Shown: piece after piece, positions 1-8,189 of the stretch
Layout of the letters: every line of letters begins with the position of its first letter
Numbering within the stretch: position 1 is the stretch's first letter
NCBI RefSeq assembly: GCF_014201615.1
Contig: NZ_JACHEU010000001.1
Coordinates: 1,073,631-1,137,630 of the forward strand
From: Aquamicrobium lusatiense
GTDB taxonomy: Bacteria; Pseudomonadota; Alphaproteobacteria; Rhizobiales; Rhizobiaceae
Length of the DNA: 64,000 bases
Direction: 5' to 3'
The notes under the pieces: generated by a model
Databases searched by the model: none
What the model was told of the DNA's origin: nothing
What the model saw: the letters and a program-made list of their open reading frames with translations, nothing else
Translations under genes and position numbers: made by a program

Positions 1-598
1 CCATGGCCGGCCGCACCAGTGGCAGCACCAGCCGGAAGAAGATGCGGTACTCCGAAAGCCCGTCGATGCGCCCGGCATTCTTGAGGTCGTCGGAAACGCC
101 GCTCATGAATTCGGTGAGGATGAAGATCGCCAGCGGCAGGCCCTGCGCCGTGTAGACCAGCACCAGCGCCGTCAGCGTGTTGACCAGCCCGGATGCCACC
201 ATCATCTGCAATATGGCGACGGTGCCGAGGCGAATCGGGATCATGATGCCGAGCGCCAGATAGAGCCCCATCAGCCGGTTGCCGCGAAACCGGTATTCCG
301 ACAGCGCGAAGGCCGCCATCGCGCCGAACAGCAGCACGAAGAACAGCGAGGCCACGGTGACGACAAAGCTGTTCTGGAAATAGAGGAAGAAATCGCCCTG
401 CGTCAGCACCATGCGGTAGCCGACCAGATCGAAGGTTTCCGGCGTCGGCGGAGTGAGCGGCGAACCGAAGATCGCCTTGCGCGCCTTGAACGAGTTGATG
501 AGGATGACGAAGACCGGAAACAGCGCAATCACCGTATAGGCGATCAGGATCGCGTGGGCGGCGACCGAGCGGGGCAGCGAGGTGGTGGCGCGGCTCAT
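1..598 (-). CDS. Carbohydrate ABC transporter permease, MalG type (C-terminus outside window)
   Basis: Inner-membrane permease of a CUT1-type sugar importer. The 199 visible codons begin MSRATTSLPRSVAAH and show a first membrane segment at about residues 15-35, a periplasmic stretch, and further hydrophobic segments. The EAA loop that contacts the ATPase is visible near residues 165-198 (NAGRIDGLSEYRIFF then LVLPLVRP). The ATG at 598 lies 10 bases after the upstream permease gene, so the two are probably co-transcribed. The gene is cut by the left window edge and the ATPase gene of the system is not seen. Binding protein, MalF and MalG order is typical of this family. The amino-sugar substrate is inferred only from the divergent nag genes. 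Confidence 0.9.
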   Translation of the reverse strand, partial: MSRATTSLPRSVAAHAILIAYTVIALFPVFVILINSFKARKAIFGSPLTPPTPETFDLVGYRMVLTQGDFFLYFQNSFVVTVASLFFVLLFGAMAAFALSEYRFRGNRLMGLYLALGIMIPIRLGTVAILQMMVASGLVNTLTALVLVYTAQGLPLAIFILTEFMSGVSDDLKNAGRIDGLSEYRIFFRLVLPLVRPAM

Positions 599-608
599 CG
601 TGGCCTCC

Positions 609-1541
609 TCAGAACTTGTAGCGGCGCAGCCGCGTCTGGATGAGGAACAGATAGAGGCATACGCCGGCCAGGATGATGAGGAACATCATGGTGGCGATGG
701 TCGCGCCCATGTTGCGGTCGCCGACCTGAAGCTGGAAGCCGAAGAAGGCGCGATAGAGATAGGTGCCCAGAATGTCGGTCGAGTAATTGGGTCCGGCAAG
801 CGCCCCTTGCGCCGAATAGATCAGGTCGAAGGCGTTGAAATTGGCGACGAAGGTCAGCACCGAGATGATGCCAATCGCCGGCAGGATCAGCGGCAGCTTG
901 ATCTTCCAGAACTGCGACATGCCGGTCACGCCATCGCATTCGGCCGCCTCGATCACCTCGTCGGGAATGGACAGTAATGCTGCATAGATCAGCATCATCG
1001 GAATGCCGACGAACTGCCACACTGAGATCAGGCTGAGCGCCGTAAGCGCGTATTCTTCCTTGCCGAGCCATGGCGTGAACAGGTTCTTCAGGCCCACCAG
1101 ATCGAGAAGATTGGGGGCCACGCGCCAGATTGGCGACAGGATCAGCTTCCACGCGAAGCCGACGATCACGAAGGACAGAATCGTGGGGATGAAGATGGCG
1201 GTCCGGTAGAAGGAAGAGAAGCGGAGTTTCGGGCTGGAGAGCAGAGCTGCCAGCATGATACCGATCGGGTTCTGCACCAGCATGTGGATGATGAAGAACC
1301 ACACATTGTTGCCAAGCGCGTTCCAGAAGCCCTTCGACCAGTTAGGGTCGCCGAACAGCGTGCGGAAATTGCCGAGTCCGACGAAGGTCTGATCGCCGGA
1401 CACATTGCGAAACAGCGAAAACTGCAATGTGCCGAACAGCGGCACGATCATGATCGCGGTGTAGACCAGCACCGCCGGCGCCAGGAACACGATGATGTGC
1501 CAGCGGAAGGGCTTTTTCGGTTTCGCGTCACTGGCCGTCAT
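609..1541 (-). CDS. Carbohydrate ABC transporter permease, MalF type
   Basis: Second permease subunit of the CUT1 sugar importer, 310 residues, of normal length for a family member without the large MalF periplasmic insert. The N-terminal segment at residues 14-38 (HIIVFLAPAVLVYTAIMIVP) is the usual first helix, and the EAA motif lies near residues 195-225 (EVIEAAECDGVTGMSQFWKIKLPLILP). It sits between the binding protein gene, 156 bases upstream, and the MalG-type gene, 10 bases downstream, on the same strand. The intergenic gap from the binding protein gene contains a perfect hairpin, which may lower permease expression relative to binding protein. The substrate cannot be read from the permease itself. 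Confidence 0.92.
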   Translation of the reverse strand: MTASDAKPKKPFRWHIIVFLAPAVLVYTAIMIVPLFGTLQFSLFRNVSGDQTFVGLGNFRTLFGDPNWSKGFWNALGNNVWFFIIHMLVQNPIGIMLAALLSSPKLRFSSFYRTAIFIPTILSFVIVGFAWKLILSPIWRVAPNLLDLVGLKNLFTPWLGKEEYALTALSLISVWQFVGIPMMLIYAALLSIPDEVIEAAECDGVTGMSQFWKIKLPLILPAIGIISVLTFVANFNAFDLIYSAQGALAGPNYSTDILGTYLYRAFFGFQLQVGDRNMGATIATMMFLIILAGVCLYLFLIQTRLRRYKF

Positions 1542-1660
1542 GGGCGGGGTCCGTGGTCGAAGTCCTTATCAGCATAGTCCCCCTGCGCCCTTCGGCGCCA
1601 TAGGGCCGAAGGTTCTGGCTGGCAGGACATGCGTGAGAGCGGAATGGATCGCGCGGGATA

Positions 1661-1684
1661 CCCTCCCCGGAAAACCGGGGAGGG
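1661..1684 (-). promoter_or_regulatory. Intercistronic hairpin after the sugar-binding protein gene
   Basis: CCCTCCCCGG, AAAA and CCGGGGAGGG form a perfect 10-bp inverted repeat with a 4-base loop. It starts 13 bases beyond the end of the binding protein gene, on its 3' side. No T-run follows on the minus strand, so it looks less like a full terminator than like an mRNA-stabilising or attenuating hairpin of the kind found after binding protein genes in ABC operons. That role is inferred from position. Confidence 0.6.
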
Positions 1685-1697
1685 GGTTGCTTCCTGC

Positions 1698-2954
1698 TTA
1701 TTCGGCCGGCTTGTACCAGCTGTCGAGGCCGGTCTGCAGCTTCTTGGCCGCCTCTTCAGGCGTAACCGTGCCGTTGATCACATTGGCCGATTCAACCCAT
1801 GTTTCGTTTTCGAGGTTGGGCGTGCCGCGCGACAGGATCTGGTAGGTCGAGCGGATGGTCGACTTGCACTTGTCGCGCCAGGACACGAATTCCTGCGCCA
1901 GCGGGTCTTCCATCTTCACCGGGGTCGAGTTCAGGCTGAAGAAGCCGGGAAGGGCGTTGGCGTAGATCTCTGCGAATTCAGGCGACGCCACCCAGGTGAG
2001 GAAAGTCTTCGCGGCTTCCGGATTCTTGGAAGCAGCATTCAGGCCGATGCCGATATCGGTGTGGTCGGAGATGTAGCAGGTGTCGCCGGCGGCCTTCACC
2101 GGCGGCGGGAATGCGCCCATCTCGAAATCGACCTGCGTGTTGAACACCGAGATTTCCCACGAGCCGGCCGGGAAGATGGCGGCGCGGCCGAGCGTGAACA
2201 GGTTCTGGCTGTCGGGATAGGTCTGCGCCTCGAAGCCGTCGCCGAGATAGGGCTTCCACTTCGCCAGCGTTGCGAAGGGCTCCACCCACTGCGGATCGGT
2301 CAGCTTCTGCTCACCTTTCAGCAGCGCCAGACGGCCTTCCTCGCCATGCCAGTAAGTAGGCCCGATGTTCTGGTAGCCCATGGTGGCGGCTTCCCACAGG
2401 TCCTTGGTGCCCATGGCGAGCGGAATATAGGTGCCGTCCTCCTTGATCTTGTCGAGCGCGGCGAAGAACTCGTCCTCGGTCGCCGGCGGTTCGATGCCGA
2501 GCTCCTTGAAGGCGTCCTTGTTGTAGATGAAGCCGTGGATCACCGAGGCCATCGGAACGCAGAAGGTCTGCTTGCCGTCATCGGTCGTCCATGCGGATTT
2601 GGCGACGTCGGAGAAGTTCTCCATGCCCGAAAGCTCGGTCAGGTCGGCGAGCTTGCCGCTCTTGAACAGGTCGAGCGAGGCGTCGAACGGGCGGCAGGTG
2701 ATGAGGTCGCCGGCCGAGCCCGCATCCAGCTTGGCATTGAGGGCGGCATTGTACTCGGTCGGAGCTGACGGAGAGAAGACGACCTTGATGTCGGGATGCT
2801 TGGCCTGGAAGGCCGGGATCAGCTTTTCCTGCCAGATGGCGAGGTCGTCGTTGCGCCAGCTTTCGATGGTCAGCGTGCCATCCTGTGCGAAGGCTGCTGC
2901 CGAGCACAGAACACTCGATCCAAGCAGCACTGCCGTAAGAAGTTTCGTTTTCAT
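1698..2954 (-). CDS. Extracellular sugar-binding protein of ABC transporter
   Basis: Periplasmic substrate-binding protein of the SBP_bac_1 type, 418 residues. It has a Sec signal peptide (MKTKLLTAVLLGSSVLCSAA) with likely cleavage after AFA at about residue 23. The mature part starts DGTLTIESWRNDDLAIW and contains the typical pattern of a helix that samples the target (KLIPAFQAKHPDIKVVFSP). It is the first gene of the minus-strand transporter operon and is divergent from the amino-sugar catabolic genes across a 393-base AT-rich spacer. An SD-like GGGAGACGAGC precedes the ATG. GlcNAc, chitobiose or a related amino sugar is the most economical substrate given the neighbours, but residues defining specificity cannot be judged by eye. 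Confidence 0.92.
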   Translation of the reverse strand: MKTKLLTAVLLGSSVLCSAAAFAQDGTLTIESWRNDDLAIWQEKLIPAFQAKHPDIKVVFSPSAPTEYNAALNAKLDAGSAGDLITCRPFDASLDLFKSGKLADLTELSGMENFSDVAKSAWTTDDGKQTFCVPMASVIHGFIYNKDAFKELGIEPPATEDEFFAALDKIKEDGTYIPLAMGTKDLWEAATMGYQNIGPTYWHGEEGRLALLKGEQKLTDPQWVEPFATLAKWKPYLGDGFEAQTYPDSQNLFTLGRAAIFPAGSWEISVFNTQVDFEMGAFPPPVKAAGDTCYISDHTDIGIGLNAASKNPEAAKTFLTWVASPEFAEIYANALPGFFSLNSTPVKMEDPLAQEFVSWRDKCKSTIRSTYQILSRGTPNLENETWVESANVINGTVTPEEAAKKLQTGLDSWYKPAE

Positions 2955-3165
2955 GCTCGTCTCCCTGTTGATCCCTGATTCTTTTCAGATTGCGCCGGCA
3001 TGAACGGTACCTGTCGCGGCAGGCCTCCACTCCGGAGCTTGGCAAATATTCGATAGATAAGGAAAAGGTGCGCAAATCCGGTCGGCCAGCGATCGACCCG
3101 GCGCATATGTCATGGGAAGCGATGGCCCCATGCTGCTTTCCCTCCCTTTTGTTCCTGCCAAAAAG

Positions 3166-3182
3166 ATACCAAAAAAATACCA
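3166..3182 (-). promoter_or_regulatory. Candidate GntR operator, tandem TGGTAT repeat (copy 1)
   Basis: On the minus strand the site reads TGGTAT-TTTTT-TGGTAT, two direct half-sites starting 11 bases apart (one helical turn). The same arrangement occurs in the opposite orientation at 3309-3325. The resident GntR/UTRA regulator encoded at 4225-5010 is the obvious candidate protein. Operator function is inferred from repetition and position, not shown. Confidence 0.5.
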
Positions 3183-3308
3183 CTTGTCCACATTGATTAA
3201 CGATTTCAGGCGGCGTGCGGTAAGATATATTGAAAACGCTCGTATTTTCAGCAAATTATCAATGGTTTCCGCAAAGCGTCCATCTTGTAAAAATTAACGC
3301 TTGGATAT

Positions 3309-3325
3309 TGGTATTTAAGTGGTAT
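3309..3325 (+). promoter_or_regulatory. Candidate GntR operator, tandem TGGTAT repeat (copy 2)
   Basis: The site reads TGGTAT-TTAAG-TGGTAT, with half-sites starting 11 bases apart, exactly as in the opposite-strand copy at 3166-3182. It ends 22 bases before the ATG of the kinase gene, so a bound protein would sit at or just downstream of the promoter and repress the catabolic operon. The assignment to the neighbouring GntR-family protein is inferred. Confidence 0.55.
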
Positions 3326-3347
3326 TGTAAGTTTGGAGGATCGCCGA

Positions 3348-4232
3348 ATGGATTTCGTGCTTGGCATAGATGGCGGGGGAACCAGTTGCAGGGCAGCCCT
3401 TGCCGCGCCCGACGGGCGGGTTCTGGCCCGCGCCAGTTCGGGTGCCGCCAATATCCGCACCGACCTCACCAATGCCCGCACCCATATCGTGGAGGCCGCG
3501 CGCCGCGCTTTCGTCGAGGCCGGGCAGGATCCCGAATTGCTGGTCCGCACGCCGGCCGTGCTGGGGCTGGCGGGCGCCAATGTCGGCACCTATCGCCAGC
3601 AATTGCAGGCCATATTGCCGTTTCGCGAAAGCCGGGTCGAAAGCGATGCCGAGATCGCACTGGAAGGCGCGGTGGGCTCCGGCGATGGCGCCATCGCCGT
3701 GCTTGGCACCGGCAGCGCCTACCGGGTGCGCCGGGGTGGCGTCTCGCGTCCCGTCGGCGGCTGGGGCTTTCAGGTCGGCGATCAGGCCTCCGGCGCGCGC
3801 GTTGGCCGCGACCTTCTGGAGCAGACCCTGCTTGCCTATGACGGCATATGCGAAGCCTCTGCGCTGACGCGCGAGATCATGGCGGTCTTCCGCGACAATC
3901 CCGAGGATCTGGTCGAGTTCACCGTGAGTGCAAAGCCCGGCGATTATGGCGGCTTCGCGCCCAAGGTCTTTGAGTATGCGGCCGAGGGCGACGTGGTGGC
4001 GCGCTCCATCGTCAGCAAGGCAATCGCCGATGTGGAAGGCGCGCTTGGTGCGCTAGACCTGCGCGAAGGCGACGTGCTGTGCCTGCTCGGCGGGCTTGCC
4101 GGCCTTTATGCGCCGCTGCTTGCCGCGCGCTACCAGCCGCTGCTGCGCGAACCGCGCGGCGATGCGCTGCTGGGCGCGGTCCGTATGGCCGCACGCCGGT
4201 TCGGCACCTCCGTGGAGACGGTGAATGGCTGA
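3348..4232 (+). CDS. BadF/BadG-type sugar kinase, probable N-acetylglucosamine kinase
   Basis: ASKHA-fold ATP-dependent kinase of the BadF/BadG/BcrA/BcrD family, 294 residues. This family includes N-acetylglucosamine and other amino-sugar kinases. The first phosphate motif is D8-GGGT-12, and a second glycine motif, VLGTGSAY, lies near residue 122. GGWGFQVGDQASGA follows, as in GlcNAc kinases. The ATG at 3348 has an SD GGAGGA at 3335-3340; an in-frame TTG at 3333 lies on that SD and was not used. Its stop overlaps the GntR start at 4225, so it is translationally coupled to the rest of the nag run. Phosphorylation of imported GlcNAc would feed NagA directly, fitting an ABC (not PTS) uptake route. 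GlcNAc specificity is inferred from context. Confidence 0.88.
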   Translation: MDFVLGIDGGGTSCRAALAAPDGRVLARASSGAANIRTDLTNARTHIVEAARRAFVEAGQDPELLVRTPAVLGLAGANVGTYRQQLQAILPFRESRVESDAEIALEGAVGSGDGAIAVLGTGSAYRVRRGGVSRPVGGWGFQVGDQASGARVGRDLLEQTLLAYDGICEASALTREIMAVFRDNPEDLVEFTVSAKPGDYGGFAPKVFEYAAEGDVVARSIVSKAIADVEGALGALDLREGDVLCLLGGLAGLYAPLLAARYQPLLREPRGDALLGAVRMAARRFGTSVETVNG

Positions 4233-5010
4233 AGTCGCCGATCATCTGTTCTCGGATGTGAAGGGCGCGCCGTCCGGCCAGCCACTCTATCTTCGCCTGC
4301 GCCGCGCCATAGAAGAAGCCGTCGACAGCGGCGTGCTCGGGCCGGGCGATGCCCTGCCTTCCGAGCGTGACATCGCCCTGCAGGCCGACATCTCGCGGGT
4401 GACGGTGCGCAAGGCGGTCAGCGATCTGGTTCGCAGCGGGGTGCTGGTTCAGCGCCATGGCTCGGGAACTTTCGTCGCGCCCCGGGTGGAGCGGGTCGAG
4501 CAGTCTCTTTCAAGGCTGACCTCCTTTACCGAGGACATGGCCCGGCGCGGCAAGACCGTGCGTTCGCAATGGCTGGACCGGGGGGTGTTTACGCCCTCGC
4601 CGGACGAAATGATGGTGCTCGGCCTGGCGGCCAGGGAGCTGGTCGTGCGCATGTCGCGCCTGCGCATCGCCGATGGCACGCCGCTCGCCATAGAGCGCGC
4701 CTGCATGTCGGCGGCGATCCTCCCGGACCCGGAGCGAATCGGTGCCTCGCTCTATGCCGCGCTGGCTGAAACCGGACACCGCCCGGTGCGTGCGGTGCAG
4801 CGGATTTCGGCGGCCAATCTTTCCGGTTCCGACGCAGAATTGCTGGAAGTGCCCGCCGGATCGGCCGGATTGCGCATAGAACGCATTTCCTATCTTGCCA
4901 GCGGCCGCGTGGTGGAGTTCACACGGTCGATCTACAGGGGGGATGCTTATGACTTCGTGGCCGAGTTGCGTCTGAGTGCCCCCGCAGACGACAATGGAGT
5001 TCCTGCATGA
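4225..5010 (+). CDS. GntR-family (HutC/UTRA) transcriptional repressor of the amino-sugar locus
   Basis: The 261-residue protein has an N-terminal winged helix of GntR type at about residues 20-85 (PLYLRLRRAIEEAVDSGVL, GDALPSERDIA, SRVTVRKAVSDL) and a C-terminal UTRA ligand domain at about residues 95-250. UTRA regulators of the NagR/DasR/YvoA group usually respond to phosphorylated amino sugars such as GlcN-6-P or GlcNAc-6-P. The ATG at 4225 overlaps the kinase stop, and its TGA overlaps the ATG of the SIS gene by 4 bases. It probably binds the TGGTAT repeats upstream of the kinase and transporter genes and is released by an amino-sugar phosphate. Ligand and operator are inferred. Confidence 0.9.
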   Translation: MAEVADHLFSDVKGAPSGQPLYLRLRRAIEEAVDSGVLGPGDALPSERDIALQADISRVTVRKAVSDLVRSGVLVQRHGSGTFVAPRVERVEQSLSRLTSFTEDMARRGKTVRSQWLDRGVFTPSPDEMMVLGLAARELVVRMSRLRIADGTPLAIERACMSAAILPDPERIGASLYAALAETGHRPVRAVQRISAANLSGSDAELLEVPAGSAGLRIERISYLASGRVVEFTRSIYRGDAYDFVAELRLSAPADDNGVPA

Positions 5011-6038
5011 CGACGACACACACCCATATGCGCCGCGAAGTGGAAGAGATTCCGCAGGCGGTTGCCCGGTTGCTCGACCGCTCGGGCACAGTTCTGGAGC
5101 AGGCGGGCAAGGATTTGCGCCGCCGTGATCCGGCCTTTGCCATCACGGTCGCACGTGGATCGTCCAGCCATGCCGCGACCTATCTCAAATATGTCAGCGA
5201 ACTGGAACTGGGCCTGCCATTCGCCCCCGTCGGCCCCTCCGTAGCCTCGATCTATGGCGCGAAGCTGCGGCTGAAAGGGGCCGCGTGCATCTCGGTCTCG
5301 CAATCCGGCAAGAGCCCCGACATCGTTGCATTGGCGCAAAGCGCCCGTGCGCAGGGAGCGCTGACCATCGCCCTGACCAATACGGCCGACTCGCCGCTGC
5401 CGCGCGACAGCGATCATGCCGTGGATATCATGGCCGGCCCCGAACTCAGCGTCGCCGCCACCAAGACGTTCGTCAACTCCATCGTTGCCGGTCTCGGTCT
5501 GCTTGCCCATGCTGCAGGCGATGAGAAATTGCTGTCCGCCCTGAAAGCGCTGCCGGAGCAGTTGCAAAAGGCCATCGACTGCGACTGGAGTGCGCTGACC
5601 GGCGCGCTGGAGGGCCGCAGTTCGCTCTTCGTGCTCGGCCGCGGACCGTCGAGCGCGATCGCCAGCGAGGCTGCGCTTAAATTCAAGGAAACCTGCGGCA
5701 TTCATGCCGAAGCCTACAGTGCAGCCGAGGTCATGCATGGCCCGATGGCGCTGGTCGGCGGCGGCTTTCCCGTGGTCGCGCTGGCGGCACGGGATGCTGC
5801 CGAGCCCTCCGTCGCCGCTTCCGCCGATGCGCTTGTGGCCCGGCAGGGCGCGGTTTTCGCGACCAGCGCGCTTGCAACGCAGGCGGCGCGTCTGCCCTTC
5901 GTTGCCACCGGCCATCCGCTCACCGATGCGCTGCCGCTGGTCGTGTCCTTCTATGCATTTGTCGAAGCTTTTGCGCGCCACAGGGGGCTGAACCCGGACA
6001 TGCCGCGCAATCTGCGCAAGGTGACGGAAACGGTATGA
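5007..6038 (+). CDS. SIS-domain glucosamine-6-phosphate deaminase (NagB-II type)
   Basis: Tandem-SIS protein of 343 residues matching the isomerase half of GlmS without the glutaminase domain, the form usually called NagB-II. It would convert GlcN-6-P to fructose-6-P and ammonia. Seen motifs are ARGSSSHAATYLKY (SIS 1 phosphate loop), CISVSQSGKSPD, ELSVAATKTF, and FVLGRGPSSAIASEAALK (SIS 2) followed by KETCGIHAEAYSAAEVMHGP. The gene overlaps the GntR gene by 4 bases and the nagA start by 4 bases. AgaS-type deaminases for galactosamine phosphate have the same fold, so the exact hexosamine is not certain, but the adjacent nagA favours glucosamine. Confidence 0.9.
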   Translation: MTTTHTHMRREVEEIPQAVARLLDRSGTVLEQAGKDLRRRDPAFAITVARGSSSHAATYLKYVSELELGLPFAPVGPSVASIYGAKLRLKGAACISVSQSGKSPDIVALAQSARAQGALTIALTNTADSPLPRDSDHAVDIMAGPELSVAATKTFVNSIVAGLGLLAHAAGDEKLLSALKALPEQLQKAIDCDWSALTGALEGRSSLFVLGRGPSSAIASEAALKFKETCGIHAEAYSAAEVMHGPMALVGGGFPVVALAARDAAEPSVAASADALVARQGAVFATSALATQAARLPFVATGHPLTDALPLVVSFYAFVEAFARHRGLNPDMPRNLRKVTETV

Positions 6039-7195
6039 GCGAGCGCTTCGCCCTCTGCGGGGCCAGAATATTCGATGGCCAGGTCTGGCATGACGATGCC
6101 TGCCTCGTAGTGGCCTATGGCGAGATCGAGGCGATCCTTCCGCCGGAAAGCCTGCCCGCGGATCTGAAGCGGGTGCAGGCCGGCGGTTCCATGCTGGCGC
6201 CGGGATTCATCGACCTGCAGGTCAATGGCGGCGGCGGGGTGATGCTCAACGATCATCCCGATCTTGCTTCCATCGAAACCATCTGCGCGGCCCACGTGCC
6301 GTTCGGCACCACGGCTCTGCTGCCGACCCTGATCACCGACACGCCTGAAATCACCGCCGCCGCCATCGAAGCCGGGCGGCAGGCTGCGGAAAAGCAGGTG
6401 CCGGGTTTCCTCGGCCTGCATCTGGAAGGGCCGCACCTGTCGCTGAAACGCAAGGGTGCGCATGATCCGGTATTGATCCGCAAGATGGATGAGGCCGATC
6501 TGAAGGCGCTGGTGGCGGCGGCCGGCATCGTGCCGGTACTGCTGACGACGGTCGCGCCGGAATCGGTCAGCACTGCGCAGGTCGAGACGCTGGCGAAGGC
6601 TGGCGTCATCGTCAGCCTAGGCCATTCCGACACCACCCATGCCACGGCCAGCACCTATGCGAATGCGGGTGCCTCGATGGTGACGCATCTCTTCAACGCG
6701 ATGAGCCCGCTGGGCAGCCGCGAGCCGGGGCTGGCGGGTGCGGCCATCGACACCGGCACATTGTTTGCCGGGCTGATCGCCGATGGCATTCATGTCGATC
6801 CGGCGACCATGGCGATTGCGCTGCGCGCCAAGCGTGGGCCGGGAAAGATATTCCTCGTGACCGATGCCATGGCGACCATCGGCACGCACATGTCTTCCTT
6901 CACCCTGAACGACCGCACCATCTATCGTCGCGAAGGCAGCCTGAGGCTGGGCGACGGGACGCTTGCCGGGGCCGATCTGGACATGATTTCGGCCGTGCGC
7001 TTCGTCCACCACACGCTCGGCTTCGAGCTGGACGAAGCGCTGCGCATGGCCTCCGCCTATCCGGCTGAGGCGGTCGGCCAGTCGCAGCGCCTCGGAAGAC
7101 TGGCGAAGGGCATGCGCGCCAACATCGTCGCCCTCACGGAAAACCTTGAGGTCGCTTCCGTGTGGATTGATGGCGTGCGCGAATTCAGGGCCTGA
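6035..7195 (+). CDS. nagA: N-acetylglucosamine-6-phosphate deacetylase
   Basis: Amidohydrolase-superfamily enzyme of 386 residues that removes acetate from GlcNAc-6-P to give GlcN-6-P, the substrate of the deaminase encoded just upstream. Visible signatures are APGFIDLQVNGGGGV after the N-terminal beta-sandwich, GLHLEGPHLSLKRKGAH (metal-binding Glu), VSLGHSDTTH, VTHLFNAMSPLGSREPG, GLIADGIHV and FLVTDAMAT (catalytic Asp). The ATG at 6035 overlaps the TGA of the SIS gene. It is the last gene of the kinase-GntR-SIS-nagA run. No terminator with a T-run follows; the next 115 bases carry two inverted repeats instead. Confidence 0.96.
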   Translation: MSERFALCGARIFDGQVWHDDACLVVAYGEIEAILPPESLPADLKRVQAGGSMLAPGFIDLQVNGGGGVMLNDHPDLASIETICAAHVPFGTTALLPTLITDTPEITAAAIEAGRQAAEKQVPGFLGLHLEGPHLSLKRKGAHDPVLIRKMDEADLKALVAAAGIVPVLLTTVAPESVSTAQVETLAKAGVIVSLGHSDTTHATASTYANAGASMVTHLFNAMSPLGSREPGLAGAAIDTGTLFAGLIADGIHVDPATMAIALRAKRGPGKIFLVTDAMATIGTHMSSFTLNDRTIYRREGSLRLGDGTLAGADLDMISAVRFVHHTLGFELDEALRMASAYPAEAVGQSQRLGRLAKGMRANIVALTENLEVASVWIDGVREFRA

Positions 7196-7210
7196 CAGCG
7201 CGTCCGCGAT

Positions 7211-7253
7211 CTGGAATGTTTATGCTTTCTTCCGAATAGCAGAAACATTCCAG
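7211..7253. repeat. 11-bp inverted repeat downstream of nagA
   Basis: CTGGAATGTTT (7211-7221) and AAACATTCCAG (7243-7253) are perfect inverted copies separated by 21 bases. It lies between the convergent nagA and rpe genes. There is no T-run on either side, so it is recorded as a palindromic repeat and not as a terminator. It directly precedes a second inverted repeat at 7268-7311. Confidence 0.6.
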
Positions 7254-7267
7254 CCTGTTAGTTTCAC

Positions 7268-7311
7268 GCAATTCCGAACGCAGAACCGCTGCGCACTTTT
7301 GCCGGAATTGC
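7268..7311. repeat. Palindromic intergenic repeat of rhizobial type
   Basis: GCAATTCCG (7268-7276) and CGGAATTGC (7303-7311) are inverted arms that enclose a smaller CGCAG/CTGCG stem. On the minus strand it has the form AGCAATTCCGGCAAAAGTG. From memory this resembles a dispersed element seen repeatedly between genes in Mesorhizobium and relatives. It lies next to the rpe stop codon. Copy number in this genome cannot be judged from one window. Confidence 0.55.
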
Positions 7312-7312
7312 T

Positions 7313-7990
7313 CTAGCCGCGCGCTGCGTCCGCCGCCGTGCGGATCGCCTCGATGTTGGTGCGGTAGGACTCCACCGTGCCGCCCTTGAATACGGCAGCA
7401 CCCGCCACCAGCACATTCGCGCCGGCGGCAGCCACCAGCGGAGCTGTTTCAGGCGTCACGCCGCCATCGATCTGAATGTCGATGGGACGATTACCGATCA
7501 TCGCCCTGACGCGCTTCACCTTCTCGACCACCGAGGGAATGAAGGCCTGCCCGCCGAAGCCGGGGTTTACGGTCATCAGAAGCACGAGATCGAGCCGGTC
7601 GAGCACATATTCGATGACGTTTTCGGGGGTGCCCGGGTTGAGAGAGACGCCGGCCTTCTTGCCGAGGTTGCGGATGGTCTGCAGAGACCGGTCGAGATGC
7701 GGGCCGGCCTCGGCATGAACGGTGATGCCGTCGCAACCGGCCTCCGCGAAGGCGGCGAGATAGGGATCGACCGGCGCAATCATCAGATGGGCGTCGAAAT
7801 AGGCGTCGGTGCGGTTGCGGATCGCCTTGATGATCGGCGCGCCGAAGGTGATGTTGGGCACGAAGTGGCCGTCCATCACGTCCAGATGCACCCAGTCCGC
7901 GCCCGCTTCGACGATCGCCTCGACCTCGTAGCCAAGCTTCGAGAAATCCGACGACAGAACCGACGGTGCGATCAGGGTTCTTGCGCTCAT
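7313..7990 (-). CDS. rpe: Ribulose-phosphate 3-epimerase
   Basis: TIM-barrel enzyme of 225 residues that interconverts ribulose-5-P and xylulose-5-P in the pentose phosphate and Calvin pathways. Signatures are [14 protein letters not shown] at the N-terminus, [18 protein letters not shown] (metal and catalytic Asp), [20 protein letters not shown] and IQIDGGV. The start at 7990 ([10 protein letters not shown]) was chosen because it has an AGGAG 9 bases upstream and matches the family N-terminus. An upstream in-frame extension to 8122 has no family resemblance. The gene is convergent with nagA and apparently monocistronic. Confidence 0.96.
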   Translation of the reverse strand: MSARTLIAPSVLSSDFSKLGYEVEAIVEAGADWVHLDVMDGHFVPNITFGAPIIKAIRNRTDAYFDAHLMIAPVDPYLAAFAEAGCDGITVHAEAGPHLDRSLQTIRNLGKKAGVSLNPGTPENVIEYVLDRLDLVLLMTVNPGFGGQAFIPSVVEKVKRVRAMIGNRPIDIQIDGGVTPETAPLVAAAGANVLVAGAAVFKGGTVESYRTNIEAIRTAADAARG

Positions 7991-8189
7991 GCCTGCACTC
8001 CTGCCTGTAGGGTTGAGCCGGGTGAGGATGACCCGGGAAACATTTGAGGTGCCTATAGCATCGCAGTCAAAACCGGACACAGCTTTTTTGGCATTATCCT
8101 GTGCTTGTGGGCACTGTTTCACGCTGATGGCCTACACTTCGTCAAAGTCCTGCCATATGTCAGCCAGATATCACGTTCCGGAGGCGGTT

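Larger units (their letters stand above)
2955..3347. promoter_or_regulatory. Divergent control region between sugar transporter and amino-sugar catabolic genes
   Basis: This 393-base spacer is markedly more AT-rich than the genes on either side and holds no convincing reading frame. It must carry the promoters of both the minus-strand transporter operon and the plus-strand kinase operon. Two tandem TGGTAT repeat pairs, in opposite orientation and about 143 bases apart, are the only obvious repeated signals and are listed separately. A good SD (GGAGGA at 3335-3340) precedes the kinase ATG at 3348. No clear -35/-10 pair could be fixed by eye. Confidence 0.7.

Noticed and set aside
3230..3841. 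Plus-strand frame of 203 codons over the sugar kinase start
   Set aside because: Wrong frame of the kinase; Arg/Gly-rich translation with no motif, while the kinase frame has DGGGT and an SD.
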